64,000 nucleotides of DNA from Megachile rotundata (GCF_050947335.1 NC_134984.1:12629926-12693925), one strand, 5' to 3'; counted from the stretch's first letter, positions 50,420 through 62,184 are shown. A program made the numbers and translations. Notes: generated by a model not told the origin, from the letters alone.

Positions 50420-52050
50420 GCAAAAAGATTTTCTACAAGGAAACACGGAGTTTACGTAACCTAGAAAATACACGTTTTACGGAAACAAAGCAGATTTTAA
50501 AGGAGCAAACAGATTTTAAATAAGCAAGAAAACACAGATTTCACTTAAGCAAAAAATACAAACTTCTAGATAAGCAAAAAGAAATTCAGATTTTATATGA
50601 GCAAATATACGGATTTTAGATAAGCAGGAAAATACAGGTTTCACTTTAGCAAAATAAATACGTTTTTACGTAAGAAATTCAAAGAAGAATACAGACAAAA
50701 ATATACAAATTTTACATAAGTAAAAGATTTTAGATAAGCTGGAAAATGTAGCTTTCATTTAAGAAAGAGACATATGTAGATTTTGCATTAGTAAAAAAAG
50801 TGTATACACTTAAAAAGATATCAATTTCACATATATAAAATAAATGCAAATTTTATGTAAATAAAAGAAGATTTTAAATAAGCTAGAAAATATAGCTTTC
50901 GCTTAAGGAAAAGACATAAATGTAAATTTTGCATCAGTAAAAAAAATTGTATACATTTAAAAAAATATCAATTTCACATATATAAAAGAAATACAAATTT
51001 TATGTAAATAAAAGAAGATTTTAAATAAGCTAGAAAATATAGCTTTCGCTTAAGGAAAAGACATATATGTAAATTTTGCATCAGTAAAAAAAATTGTATA
51101 CACTTAAAAAGATATCAATTTCACATATATAAAAGAAATGCAAATTTTATGTGAATAAAAGAAGATTTTAAATAAGCTAGAAAATATAGTTTTCACTTAA
51201 TAAAGACACATATATGTAGATTTTGCATCAGTAAAAGAAATTTCATACACTTAAAAAAATATCAATTTCACATATATAAAAGAAATGCAAATTTTACATA
51301 AATAAAAGAAGATTTTAAATAAGCTAGAAAATATAACTTTCACTTAAGGAAAAGACATATATGTAGATGTTGTATTAGTAACAAAATTGTATACACTCAA
51401 AAAGTTATGAATTTCACATATATAAAAGAAATGCAAATTTTACATAAATAAAAGAATATTTTAAATAAGCTAGAAAATGTAGCTTTCACTTAAGGAAAAG
51501 ACATAAATGTAAATTTTGCATTAGTAAAAAAAATTGTATACACTTAAAAAGATGAATTTCACATATATAAAAGAAATGCAAATTTTACATAAATAAAAGA
51601 AAATTTTAAATAAGCTAGAAAATATAGCTTTCACTTAAGGAAAAAACATATGTAGATTTTGCATTAGTAAAAAAAATTGTATACACTTAAAAAGATATGA
51701 ATTTCACATATATAAAAGAAATGCAAATTTTACATAAACAAAAGAATATTTTAAATAAGCTAGAAAATATAGCTTTCACTTAAAGAAGACACATATATGT
51801 AGATTTTGCATAAGTAAAAGAAATTTTATGCACCTAAAAAAATGTCAATTTCACGTAAACAAATTTTACATAAATAAAAGAAATATGTATATAAGCAAGA
51901 AAATACATATTAAGAAATATAGATTTGAAATAAGTAAACAGAATGCAGACATCATATAAGTAAAGAGGAATACAGACTTCACATAAAGAAGAAAATGCAT
52001 GTTATAGGCAGAATCTGAAAAAAGATTGTATATAGGCAGAAACTTGAAAA
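50420..52050 (+). repeat. AT-rich satellite, 145-147 bp unit
   Basis: The landmark ATTTTAAATAAGCTAGAAAA (ATTTTAGATAAGCTGG in the first) occurs at 50,727, 50,871, 51,018, 51,165, 51,312, 51,458, 51,603 and 51,748, giving spacings of 144, 147, 147, 147, 146, 145 and 145. Each unit also has CATATATGTAGATTTTGCAT, TTGTATACACTTAAAAAGAT and TTTCACATATATAAAAGAAA. The flanks (50,420-50,720 and 51,880-52,050) are shorter decayed pieces of the same words. Confidence 0.93.
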
Positions 52051-53534
52051 AGTATTACGGTAAATTTAAGCCGAAAGTGCACAAGGGGTTAAATTGTGTT
52101 GCCATGTTCTCTTCATCTTTGCACAGAGCATAGAAAATATTACGCTCGTTCGTTTCACGTAGCTTCCTGTCGCAAAGTGGCTAGGTCGCGTCACGCATAC
52201 GATACGAGTCGGTTATATTTCACGTAGGAGACACGTGGATTTGTACTTCCTTCGTGCACGCACATTCAGAGAAAAATGCAATTGCGTTTGGTCGCGGCAC
52301 GACGAATTAAGGCTGACTTCTTTGTCTCCTCGTCGCTAGCCTCTAGTCACGTATCCACGATGGCGTACACGCGACACCGTCGCCACCGTGCCCTTCCCAG
52401 AATGCAAATAACGCTTTATTCGTAGCCTCGATGGGTATTCTCGGTGTTCTCGTCGCGAATTCGATTTTCGAGAAGCTTTTAAGCGTATCTCGCCTCTCCC
52501 ATTCATGTCGCGCAACAATTTTCCGATCGGATCAACTGTTCGATCCATTGAAATGGACATAATTCTTCGTGTTTCCATTTTATGTAAATTAATGGAACGG
52601 AAATTGAAATTAACACTTTGACCGTTACATCGAAAATTCATTGCAAAAAACCACTCCATCACGGAAGTATCCACTTCAGACGAGATCGGAAAATGTAGCG
52701 GAAACAAGCTTTATAATTATGGAATTTCTGACCTTTTTATAAATTTATGACATTGAAATCTATCAGAGACTTCAATGCTTAAGGATTTTCAACCACTACG
52801 CCATCTTGTGGTAAGAAACATTTAAATTTGCTTGAAACACCATTGAAATTTCTTACTGTATGAATAAATTATTCCATACTATCATAAATAAATCATAACC
52901 TATTTCACAAACTGGGACTAAGAAAAAGACGATTCGATCATGGAGGAAACATCCCCGCGGACTTCCTGGTCAGAAGAAGGCAACCCTCTGGATGCACTCT
53001 GAAAAAAAGACCTCCTGAGAAATCGAAGGAACGAGGAAACAGGTAGGAGAATCCTGATGGGGAAATAAAAGAATCGGCGGAACAATCGCGATGACTCGCG
53101 AGAGCGTGGAACCGACGCAGAGTCAGGATTTGCCAAAGGATCCAGGACTCCGTACGCGGCTGGATCCTTCGAGATGGTCGTTCGACGAACGCAGGCTTTA
53201 CGACGTTCTCCGTCGAGAAAGAGAGAAATGGTTTCTCGCCTCGTAAGGGTTCGAATCTCGTCGCGAATCGCAAGGAAAGAGTTCGAAACTGGTATTGGTC
53301 CCAGGACGAGCGGCGTAGATACGCTCTCGCAATATCGCGGCCGTCTTTTACTTCCTTTTATCTAAACGACCCGGCAACACAGAGTACGCGAGATACCCAC
53401 TACGCGGATATTTTTCCCCCGTTGAATATCCTCGAATAGATTGTCCCTCGTTCCCTTTTATTTCGCCTTTTAATCCGACCTCTATCGGGCCGACTACGAC
53501 CGCAGGAAATATGTCGCGGGTAGCGCGGATTCTT
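52051..53534. other. Unique sequence, no gene seen
   Basis: Open frames at 52,336-52,707 and 52,918-53,365 overlap on both strands. A GGTTCGAATC motif at 53,248 resembles a tRNA B box but no cloverleaf can be drawn. No gene is supported. Confidence 0.4.
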
Positions 53535-54585
53535 GAGGGTATCCTGGGTTTGGAGGTTTAGGGACTTGGGAATTTGTGGATTTGGAAATTATGGGATTTT
53601 GGGGATTTTGGGAAGTTTAGGGATTTGGGATTTTGGGATTTTGGGATTTGGGAATTTGGAAATTTGGGAATTTGGGATTTTGGGAATTTGGGATTTTGGG
53701 AATTTGGGAATTTGGGATTTGGGAATTTGGGAATTTGGGATTTGGGAATTTGGGAATTTGGGAATTTGGGAATTTGGGAATTGGGGATTTTGGGAATTTG
53801 GGAATTTGGGAATTTGGGATTTTGGGAATTTGGGATTTGGGGATTTGGGAATTTGGGAATTTGGGAATTTGGGAATTTGGGAATTTGGGATTTTGGGATT
53901 TTGGGAATTTGGGATTTGGGGATTTGGGAATTTGGGAATTGGGGATTTTGGGAATTTGGGAATTTGGGATTTGGGGATTTGGGAATTTGGGATTTGGGGA
54001 TTTGGGAATTTGGGAATTTGGGAATTTGGGAATTTGGGAATTGGGGATTTTGGGAATTTGGGAATTTGGGAATTTGGGATTTTGGGAATTTGGGATTTGG
54101 GGATTTGGGAATTTGGGAATTTGGGAATTTGGGAATTTGGGAATTTGGGAATTTGGGAATTTGGGATTTTGGGATTTTGGGAATTTGGGATTTGGGGATT
54201 TGGGAATTTGGGAATTGGGGATTTTGGGAATTTGGGAATTTGGGAATTTGGGATTTTGGGAATTTGGGATTTGGGGATTTGGGAATTTGGGAATTTGGGA
54301 ATTTGGGAATTTGGGAATTTGGGATTTTGGGATTTTGGGATTTTGGGATTTGGGGATTTGGGAATTTGGGAATTTGGGAATTTGGGAATTTGGGAATTTG
54401 GGAATTTGGGAATTTGGGAATTGGGGAATTTGGGAATTTTGGGATTTGAGAATTTTGGGACTTGGGAATTTTGGTATTTGAGAACTTTGGGGATTTTGGG
54501 GATTTTGAGATTTGGAAATTTTGGAGATTTTGGGGATTTTGGGAAATTTCGGAAATTTTTAAGATTTTGGTGATTTTAAAAAATG
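53535..54585 (+). repeat. Long G-rich GGGAATTT / GGGGATTT minisatellite (family D)
   Basis: About 1 kb of 8-9 bp words (GGGAATTT, GGGATTTT, GGGATTTGG). Higher-order blocks such as GGGAATTGGGGATTTTGGG recur several times. All three plus-strand frames stay open for 282-346 codons (IWEFGNLGIWEFG patterns) because the words contain no stop. The strand is strongly G/T biased, and nearly any four consecutive units fit the G3-N(3-7)-G3 quadruplex pattern. Confidence 0.95.
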
Positions 54586-54589
54586 GTAT

Positions 54590-54815
54590 CTACTTATGGC
54601 ATCTCAAACGACGCTCCAGATGCGTCCTTTGTTGTTTTAGATTCGTTTCGGATGACGCACCTGATGCGTCATTACTTTCAATTCATCTCGAATGACGCAC
54701 ATGTTGCGTCATTACTTTAAATACATCGTGAATGACGCACCTGATGTGTCATTACTTCTAATACCTATCGAATGACGCACCTGATATGTCATTACCTCTA
54801 ATACCTATCGAATGA
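54590..54815. repeat. Short TGACGCA dyad array (family B), 40-bp unit
   Basis: Five or so units of TGACGCACCTGATGCGTCA or variants, spaced 40 bp, with ATTACTTCTAATACCTATCG between. It begins GGCATCTCAAACGACGCTCC and sits between two G-rich segments. The first 110 bp or so match the start of the 59.55 kb array (see findings). Confidence 0.9.
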
Positions 54816-55194
54816 TTTGGGGATTTGGAGATTTTAGGATTTGGGAATTGGGGAATTGTGGAATTGTGAAATTGTGGAATTTTAGAATTTTGAAATTTAG
54901 AAAATTAGGAATATTGGAATTTGGTAATTTTGCAGTTGAAATTTAACATTTTCTTAAAATTAAAAAATGCAGAATTTGGGAAATTGTGAAATTAAGTTTT
55001 CAAAAAAAAATTCGTAATTTCATAACTTAATGCTTTAGAAATTTGGTAATTTCACACATTACCAATTTGAAAATTTAAAAATGTAAAAATTTAATTACCT
55101 TCTCAATTACAACTCTCCATAATTCAAAAATTCAAAATTTCGAATTTTAAAAGATCAATCAAAAGAGCAATCTTTTAACTAGGAATTTATCAAT
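54816..55194 (+). repeat. Decaying G-rich tail of family D, then AT-rich sequence
   Basis: GATTTGGGGATTTGGAGATT continues into GGGAATTGGGGAATTGTGG and then into AT-rich TTTAGAATTTTGAAATT-type words. The repeat is unrecognisable after about 54,930. Confidence 0.6.
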
Positions 55195-55208
55195 TCAATG
55201 CCTAAAAT

Positions 55209-55501
55209 TTAGAAGTTCTGAAATCGATACACCATCAGCACTCCCCAGATCACCGTCACATACATCACCCAACCGACATAATTGGCAATTACCACACTTC
55301 GATTCTGAATACAAACCGTACAATCGTCCCGACATTTCTGTCACGTTTATGGGATGAAGAACACCTGTACAGTGTCTCCGTTCGGTGTCACTGAAGCTGA
55401 CAGAATAAATCGTCCGGGATGATGCGGCTGCATGCATCGGGAAGAAGCAAATCATAAATAACGGTAGGATCGTCGCGTGAAAGGATATTTTCTGTTAGCA
55501 G
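55209..55501 (-). CDS. Candidate exon(s): signal-peptide-like or membrane-anchor reading
   Basis: Two overlapping minus-strand readings look protein-like. The first is open from 55501 and ends with a stop at about 55195. It begins with a hydrophobic stretch (FHATILPLFMICFFPMHAAA) resembling a secretion signal, followed by a hydrophilic part with an N-glycosylation sequon (NVT) and several cysteines; its internal ATG gives 86 residues. The second reading, in another frame, follows a possible acceptor (TTTGTATTCAG, just above 55304). It encodes 31 residues ending at a stop at 55209-55211. Its core VIANYVGWVMYVTVIWGVLM reads as a transmembrane helix with a short RFQNF tail. Together they suggest a secreted or type I membrane protein, but they are in different frames, so splicing or a broken gene would be required. 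The acceptors have weak pyrimidine tracts. I do not recognise the family, and chance is a real alternative. Confidence 0.22.
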
Positions 55502-56955
55502 CTGGATGGAAAGTGGCGTTTACCACCTGTCGATCGCAAAAGGGGACCACAGGTGGCGAGCAGCAGCAAAGCGATCCAATCTGATTCTCTCGCTTCCAAT
55601 GCGTCCTTTGCGGCTCGTTGTCGCGCGTTATATTCGGCTAAATCTGCTTTGCCGCGTTATAGTACATCGATTCGATGGTCGATTTCGTGCCTCTATAGCT
55701 TTCCATCAAGTTGCTTTTGACGCTTTGCGTTCGTCGATTTGCATCGAATTCATCGGAAGAAAGACACTGCTCCTTTGTCGACGACAAATCGAGCCGGCTA
55801 ATGCGCTCTCCGTTTATTAATTAGACTCTGATAGAAAACGCCCTGAGCGATCGATTTCATATTCTCTTTTGCAGCCATCATTCAGATGGACACTGAAAAA
55901 TACGGGCGATCGAATTTTCGACGGGGGTGAATGATCGTTTACATCGGTCACTCGTATCGGTTAATTTCTTTTTAATTTCAGATGTGTGTTACAACACTAT
56001 GTCGTTCATACGTAATTCTTGAATTTCTGTATGACTCTGAAAATACTCCTATCAACTATTCAGAATTATGAATAATAAATGTAGCAACATCGTAAGCATA
56101 TTTTGATTAAAAATAAAAATGCCTTATAAAATTTTCAGTTCCATAACAGCAGAAATCTCCTTTAAAATCCGAAAACCGATATTACTTGAATTGTACATTA
56201 ATTCTCGTTCGTAAAATATTGAATCTCTTGAAAATAGAATCGAAGATGAAGTTTTACTTTCACTATAATATAGAAACGAAAGATAAGAAGAATTTTCTGT
56301 GCGTTGACTATGATCAAAGTTGTAGGGTCTCTAAAGGTGATATAATTTATGGCCGCAGAATAGGTGGTTGAAAATGTTCCATTTTTCATCGGGATTCAAA
56401 GTTTGAGGAACGATTCGATATAACGCGACGATCCGGGATAAATTTCCGTGCAATTTCAATACGAGATCATTCCCCTTGTAGACGAAAGCCTCCCCTTTTC
56501 TGGCCTGTATACACAGAATCGAGGGGGCAAGACGGGAAAGCGGCAACGTCTCCGGATATTAAAAATATCTTCCGTCGGCAACGGACAGCGATCGACTTCC
56601 GGTTTATCCGTTTTGCTTTATTTCCAAGGAGCTCGCTCGATTGTGCCCGCGAAGCGTCCCTCTCGATTCTCCGATCGGTTCTGGAACAACGACTTCTCGA
56701 CTTTTCGAGGACTTTTTTGATTGACAACGCGAAACTCGGCTCGAAACGGTGTGATTGATGTTTGAATGCTTAATGGGCTTTCGATGCTCGATCGATGTCG
56801 ATAAGCATCACCGGAGTTTCGAAACTTTTGAGTGCTTAATCGTTTCAATGCTGCAATCGAACGGCCGAGAGCTCACCTTCTTACGGAATTATCGGAGCGA
56901 ATTAAATTAAATTTAAATTTGGCTTCTCAGGTCTGAAATATACTGCTACACAAAT
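55502..56955. other. Unique sequence, no gene seen
   Basis: Overlapping frames on both strands at 55,506-55,820 and 56,186-56,848 show no domain. 55,970-56,330 is AT-rich. Confidence 0.4.
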
Positions 56956-58140
56956 TACCTACAGTCTATATTTTTCAATTTTTCAAATCGTCTAACTTCA
57001 TAATTTCCGTAATTACTAGTTTTCTACTTTCCTAATTTCGTAACTTTCAAATTCTCAAGCTTGCAAATTTCATTATCTCCAAATTCCGTAGTTGCAATAT
57101 TTCCTTGTTGCAAATAGCTTAGTCCTCAAGTTCCCTAGTTGTAAATATCTTAGTCCTCAAATTCCCTAGTTCCTCAATTTCCAAATTTTCAAATTCCCCA
57201 GCTGCCAAATTCCCTAGTCCAAAAATTTCCTAACGCAAGAATTTCCAAGGTCTCAAATTTCATAGACTAAATATTCCCGCGAAACTAAATTTCCTAGACC
57301 CAAATTTTCAAATTCCCAAATTCCCTAGACACAAATTTCCAGGTCCCTAAATTCCCTAGGCCGCAAAATTCCTAGTCTCCAAATTCCAAGGCCCCAAAAT
57401 TCCCTAGCTCTCAAATTTCCTAGTTCCAAAATTCCCTAAATCCAAATTCCATGGCCCCAAAATTCCGTAGATCTCATATTTCCTAGTTCCAAAATTCCCT
57501 AAATCCAAATTCCATGGCCCCAAAATTTCCTAGTTCCAAAATTCCATAGATCCAAATTCCCAGATCACCAAATTCCTTAGTCCCTAAATTTCCTGGTCTC
57601 AATATTCCTTAGATCCCAAATTCCTCTGGCCTATGATTCCCTAGACCCCAAATTCTCTAGTCCCAAAATTCCTTAGTCCCTAAATTTCCTAGTTCCAAAA
57701 TTCCCTAGATCCAAATTCCCAGATCACCAAATTCCTTAGTCCCTAAATTTCCTGATCCCAAAATTCCTTAGATCCCAAATTCCCTAGGTCCAAATTCCCT
57801 TGGCCTAAGATTCCCTAGACCCCAAATTCTCTAGTCCCAAAATTGCTTAGTCCCTAAATTTCCATGTTCCAAAATTCCCTAGTCCTTAAATTTCCTAGTT
57901 CCAAAATTCCCTAGTGCCTACACTCTCTAATTCCCGAATTCACTAATCCCCAAATTTCCTCGTTCACCAATTCCAAAATTCTCTAACTTCTAAATTCCCT
58001 AGTTCTCCAGTTTTCAAGTAGCTTAGCTTCGACATTTCCAAATTGTCTATTACATTTTATACTTCCCTAATTTCCAAACCCTATAAATTTTCAAATTATC
58101 AATCTTCCGAATTGCCTACATTTCAAATTTTCAAATTTCC
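56956..58140 (-). repeat. C-rich CCAAATTCCCTAGTCC minisatellite (family D, C strand)
   Basis: Units of roughly 16-18 bp (CCAAAATTCCCTAGATCC, CCTAAATTTCCTAGTTCC) have longer repeated blocks. For example, TAGTCCCTAAATTTCCTGGT-type text recurs near 57,580 and 57,740. The complement reads GGGAATTTGGGG-like words, linking it to family D, though the CTAG word is peculiar to this array and to 34.6-35.5 kb. Confidence 0.88.
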
Positions 58141-58179
58141 GGATTGGCAACTGTTTATTTCACAAAAGATCGTTGATAT

Positions 58180-58680
58180 CGAGTTTTCAAAACCGACGAT
58201 ATTTCTCGAAATAGCGTGCAAGCGATTGCGGAGGCCGACGAACGTGTTAAAGCGCGTGGACGCGGCGGAATTCGCTTCACGCGCGAAAATTATCCCGGCA
58301 ATCTCGAGTCTCGTTATCGCGCGCGTTCGAGGAGAGGTCTGGCGCGGAAACGCGCGAAATTATAGATGCTTGGCGGCGCGTATTCGCGCTAGCCCCGGGA
58401 AAATTGCGAGGCTGGTTCCGGTCTCTCGAGCTTTTCCGCATCGCGCGAAATTTCTGCCGCGCGACACCGTCAACGTGTGCGCGATTGGCGATTTGTGGCT
58501 TTTCAAAATACACCAAAGTCGACGCGCGACAATGCGCGAACGTGGGCGTCGAGCGGTTCCCACCCTTGACTTGATTTTCTATTTCTGAATTCGAACCGGC
58601 GGACAAACAATTTTTTGTCTTTTCAACTTCGAAATTTCGCGGCGGGGTTTTTCGTTCGGACGTGCTGCGTTTGATCGAAA
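58180..58680. other. Dense CpG block with an open frame
   Basis: The sequence changes abruptly from C-rich repeat to CpG-dense DNA (GCGCGCGTTCGAGG, GGCGCGGAAACGCGCG, GGCGGCGCGTATTCGCGC). Plus- and minus-strand frames of 181 and 109 codons cross it; the plus frame begins inside the repeat. It has no domain and is arginine/alanine-rich, as CG-rich random sequence would be. It could be a CpG island or promoter, but no initiator is evident. Confidence 0.3.
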
Positions 58681-58684
58681 ATCA

Positions 58685-58990
58685 TTCATCGATAAGTTAT
58701 CTTGTATTGTTTTTTATTATATTCAGTACGTGTGGTGATATTTTTTAATTCTTGTACTTTATCTTTATCTTACAATTATATTTATCTTGCACTTTATTTT
58801 TTAATTTTTTAAATTTATCTTCATCTAGCAATTTATTCTTATGTTGCCTGTATTTTTATCTGATGTTATCATTTATCTTTGTTATATCATTTATTTTTAT
58901 TTTGTCATTCTTCTTTATTTTGTAACTTATATTTACCTAGTAATTAATCTTCATCTCGTACTACATCTTTATCTTCATTCGCGACTCAGA
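58685..58990. repeat. Degenerate T-rich repeat (TTATCTTGTA-type)
   Basis: Loose repeats of TTTATCTT, TTATCTTGCA and ATTTATCTT with about a 10-20 bp spacing. Too diverged to define a unit. Confidence 0.55.
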
Positions 58991-59544
58991 TGTTTCAAAA
59001 TAGTCCGACTGCACCTAGAATAGCAGAAAAAAGAGTCACCAGCCGGTGTTGTCCAATGAAATTTCACGATGACACGAACTGTAATCCAATTCGATGGAAA
59101 TCGAGAGGCAAACAGTCCGGCCGCGTACACCGGCTCTCGTCTAATTATTAATAATGCGACGAGTCACAGTGCAGATGGATGACTGTTTGCGCCGTTCTCG
59201 TGAAACGAGATTGGTTACTCGGATCGTGCATTACGGCCAGGGTGTTCGTCGCTTATCAATGGGGCATCGTTCAAATTGCTCATGTTTGGCGACCCAACTA
59301 CGTTCGACATGTTAACCTCGTTCCAAAAGAACAGCCAACCGTGAATCGATTGATACGCCTTCCAAAAGTAACGACATCACGTTTCTAAAAGTTCGAATGA
59401 TCGTCTTCGATGTTGCTCTCTTGAAACATGACATATGAGTGAAGACATTTTTTCCTTTTATCAAAGTGTACTTTTATTAAGGTATATATCCTTTTATTGA
59501 AACTATATTTCATGATATATTTCGTTTATTTGATCGGTTATGTT
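58991..59544. other. Unique sequence, no gene seen
   Basis: A 69-codon frame at 59,179-59,388 (MTVCAVLVKRDW...) is open but without splice or promoter context. Confidence 0.4.
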
Positions 59545-60458
59545 TTATGACGCACCAGATGCGTCATAATTACAAATCACTCATGGCATCTTAAATGATA
59601 TACCAGATGCGTACTTTGTTGTTTTGGGTTCGTTTCGAACGACGCATCTGATGCGTCATTACTTTCATTTCATCTCAAATGACGCACATGGTGCGTCAAT
59701 ACTTTCAATACAATTTGTATGACGCACCTGATGTGTCATTACTTTTAATACCTATGGAACGACGCACCTGATGTGTCATTACTTTTAATACCTATGGAAC
59801 GACGCACCTGATATGTTGTTACTTTTAATACCTATGTAATGACGCATCTAGTGCGTCATTACTTTTAATACCTCGAGTTTGACGCACTTGATGCGTCATT
59901 ATTTTTAATACATTTCGAATGACGCACTTACTGCGTCAGAATTTTTAATACATCTGAAATGACGTATCTAATGTGTTATTATTTTTAATACGATTCGAAT
60001 GACGCACCTCATGCGTCATGACTTTGATACATTTGGAGTGACGCACCTAGTGTATCATTATTTTTAATTTGATTCGAATGACGCACCTAATGCGTCATGA
60101 CATTGATGCATCTAAAATGACGCATCTAGTGTGTCATTATTTTCATACGTTTCCAATGACGCACCTAGTGTGTCATTATTTTTATACGTTTTGGATGACG
60201 CACCTAATGTGTCATTATTTCTAATTCTATTCGAATAACGCACCTCATGCGTCATGACTTTGATGCATCTAAAATGACACACCTAGTCTGTCATTATTTT
60301 CATACGTTTACATTGACTCACCTAGTGTGTCATTATTTTTAATACATTTCGAATGACGCAGCCAATGCGTCATGATCTGGTGCACGAATTGAACAAATGT
60401 CTGTTTTATCGGCTTTGTATTGAGTTTGTATCTCCTGACGCATCTGCTGTGTCACAGA
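59545..60458. repeat. 40-bp dyad minisatellite TGACGCACCTGATGCGTCA (family B)
   Basis: About 21 units, most about 40 bp: a 19-bp dyad (TGACGCA, five bases, TGCGTCA) plus a 21-bp spacer such as TTACTTTTAATACCTATGGAA. Substitutions are mainly CG to TG or CA in the arms (TGATGTGTCA, GATATGT), consistent with CpG decay. The last unit (CTGACGCATCTGCTGTGTCA) overlaps the start of unique sequence. Confidence 0.93.
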
Positions 60459-61336
60459 CATCGTTTACCTCACTAATCGAAAAGCAACACAATATCCGAA
60501 AGAAACTTTACGATCGTGTCAACTGCGAAGTAGTAAAAGATCCCTTTCGATCCGTTCCAGTCTTTCCACTTCTGACCAAGATCCAAAGAGCTCCGGAGTC
60601 CTTTCAGCAGGATCTCGTGTACGCAATCTAGCAAATCGAGTACGGGAAGGCGAGAGAAAATCACGAAACTCCCGGCGCAACATCCCGTCGATGAATTCTG
60701 TTGCCACTTTTACGACAAGATCGGCAAGTTGAATCCGAGTCGAGGATAGCAAAAGGCTCTGAAAAATCGTGGCGACCGGCAGTAAATTCTCCCTCGGGCC
60801 GTGATATCTTCGTTTCGGCGTCGAAGATACGGTACCGTGGTCACGTACAGACTGTTTCAAAATCCAATTTGTCGTTGATGTTTGAGCGCCGCTGCTGCAA
60901 CGGCGAGCCGCGATTACATACCGGAGGAACTCGTTAAAGTTCGAAGGAACACTGGGTCTAGGCTGGTTAGAGACGGAACGATACCCCGATGAAATAGTCT
61001 GCAATCCTGGCTAGCCGAAATACTGAAACATGCAGCACGCCACGCCGGCTAAGGGATGCGGGGAGAGTAACAGATATCCTGGGGTGAACGGAGAATCCGG
61101 TAGCTAGCCCGTAAAAATCGCTCGTAAAAGCGAGATACCGTTTTCTCCAGAACGTGGCTTAATATCGAACCGATCGACCCGGACCAGCGCCAATGTTCTG
61201 TCGGGAAATTTCCATTTCTGGGAAATTACCGATCCAGCTTCAAGGGTTCCACGTATAAATTGCAAATCGGGGCTGGATACGTCTTCTTTATTTCTGAATG
61301 TCTAAGTAGTTCGAAAAAGTATGACGGGTTGTTTGG

Positions 61337-61355
61337 TACGCACCTGGTGCGTCAT
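61337..61355. repeat. Solitary dyad copy of family B
   Basis: TACGCACCTGGTGCGTCAT stands alone in unique sequence about 900 bp after the 59.5 kb array and about 1.15 kb before the 62.5 kb array. Confidence 0.75.
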
Positions 61356-62184
61356 TCGATGGCCACAGTTAAACCTATACAACTCGGAAACCTGTACGAG
61401 CAGTTATCTTTCTCTGTCAGTCCAGAATTTAATTCTAATTATTACGTATGAATTTTAGCTCTGTAAGTTGGATTTATTAGACCTGTGCACACTGCTGGAT
61501 TAAATCACAGATTAACCATAGAAGCACGGTATGTCGCCGAATCAGTTTAAACTTTCAGGAACGGGTAAAATTGTAATACCGTAAACTTTAAGTGATTGAT
61601 AATGATATTAAGTATCATTATGGAGCGCGTTTGGATTTGCGTTTGCACTATGGAATATTGCAATTTATCGTGAAACGTGCCTGCGGCTTATTTAATTAAA
61701 GCTGAAAGCATCTGTAGAAGTGTTTATAGCCACAGTTTGATTAGCGGGCAACAGCTATTCCATGTTCCACTTCACTTTGGAACTGCCGGGCAAAATATCA
61801 AGTGGAGAGCTTAAATCGAAAAATGAAACGGTCGTATTCCGAATAATTGCAATTATGGTGTACACTTCTCTGCTCTGCTATTTTCATCGTGACATTTAAC
61901 GCGTTAATATTTCAACTGCTCTGTATCAAAGGCACTCTACTTACGTAGTAATCCACGACGTTGAATATTTATTCGTCTAACGAGTACCGTAAGACGGCGT
62001 GACTTTGATCAGGTTAGCGTAACATTGACCCAAAGCTGGATCATTCTTGATCTTACTGTTCTGTTAAATACTTAATCCTCTCATTGTAGTTCTTTGTCTG
62101 TTGTGGGCTCTTCGTGTTTAATATTTTTAACACGCATGGTGCATATATACAAATGCACATATACATATCACACAATCACCCAAC

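Noticed and set aside
53240..53270. tRNA gene (B-box-like GGTTCGAATC)
   Set aside because: No A box at the right distance and the T-arm stem does not pair, so no cloverleaf can be drawn.
53533..54573. Long coding sequence of 346 codons
   Set aside because: All three plus-strand frames are open through the same G-rich minisatellite. The peptide is only a translation of GGGAATTT words.
58043..58588. 181-codon plus-strand frame
   Set aside because: The frame starts inside the C-rich minisatellite and crosses a CpG-dense block where both strands are open; no domain is visible.
59545..60458. CRISPR array
   Set aside because: Regular 19-bp palindromic repeats with about 21-bp spacers look superficially CRISPR-like, but the spacers are copies of one another, units decay by CpG mutation, and no cas-like gene or bacterial context exists.
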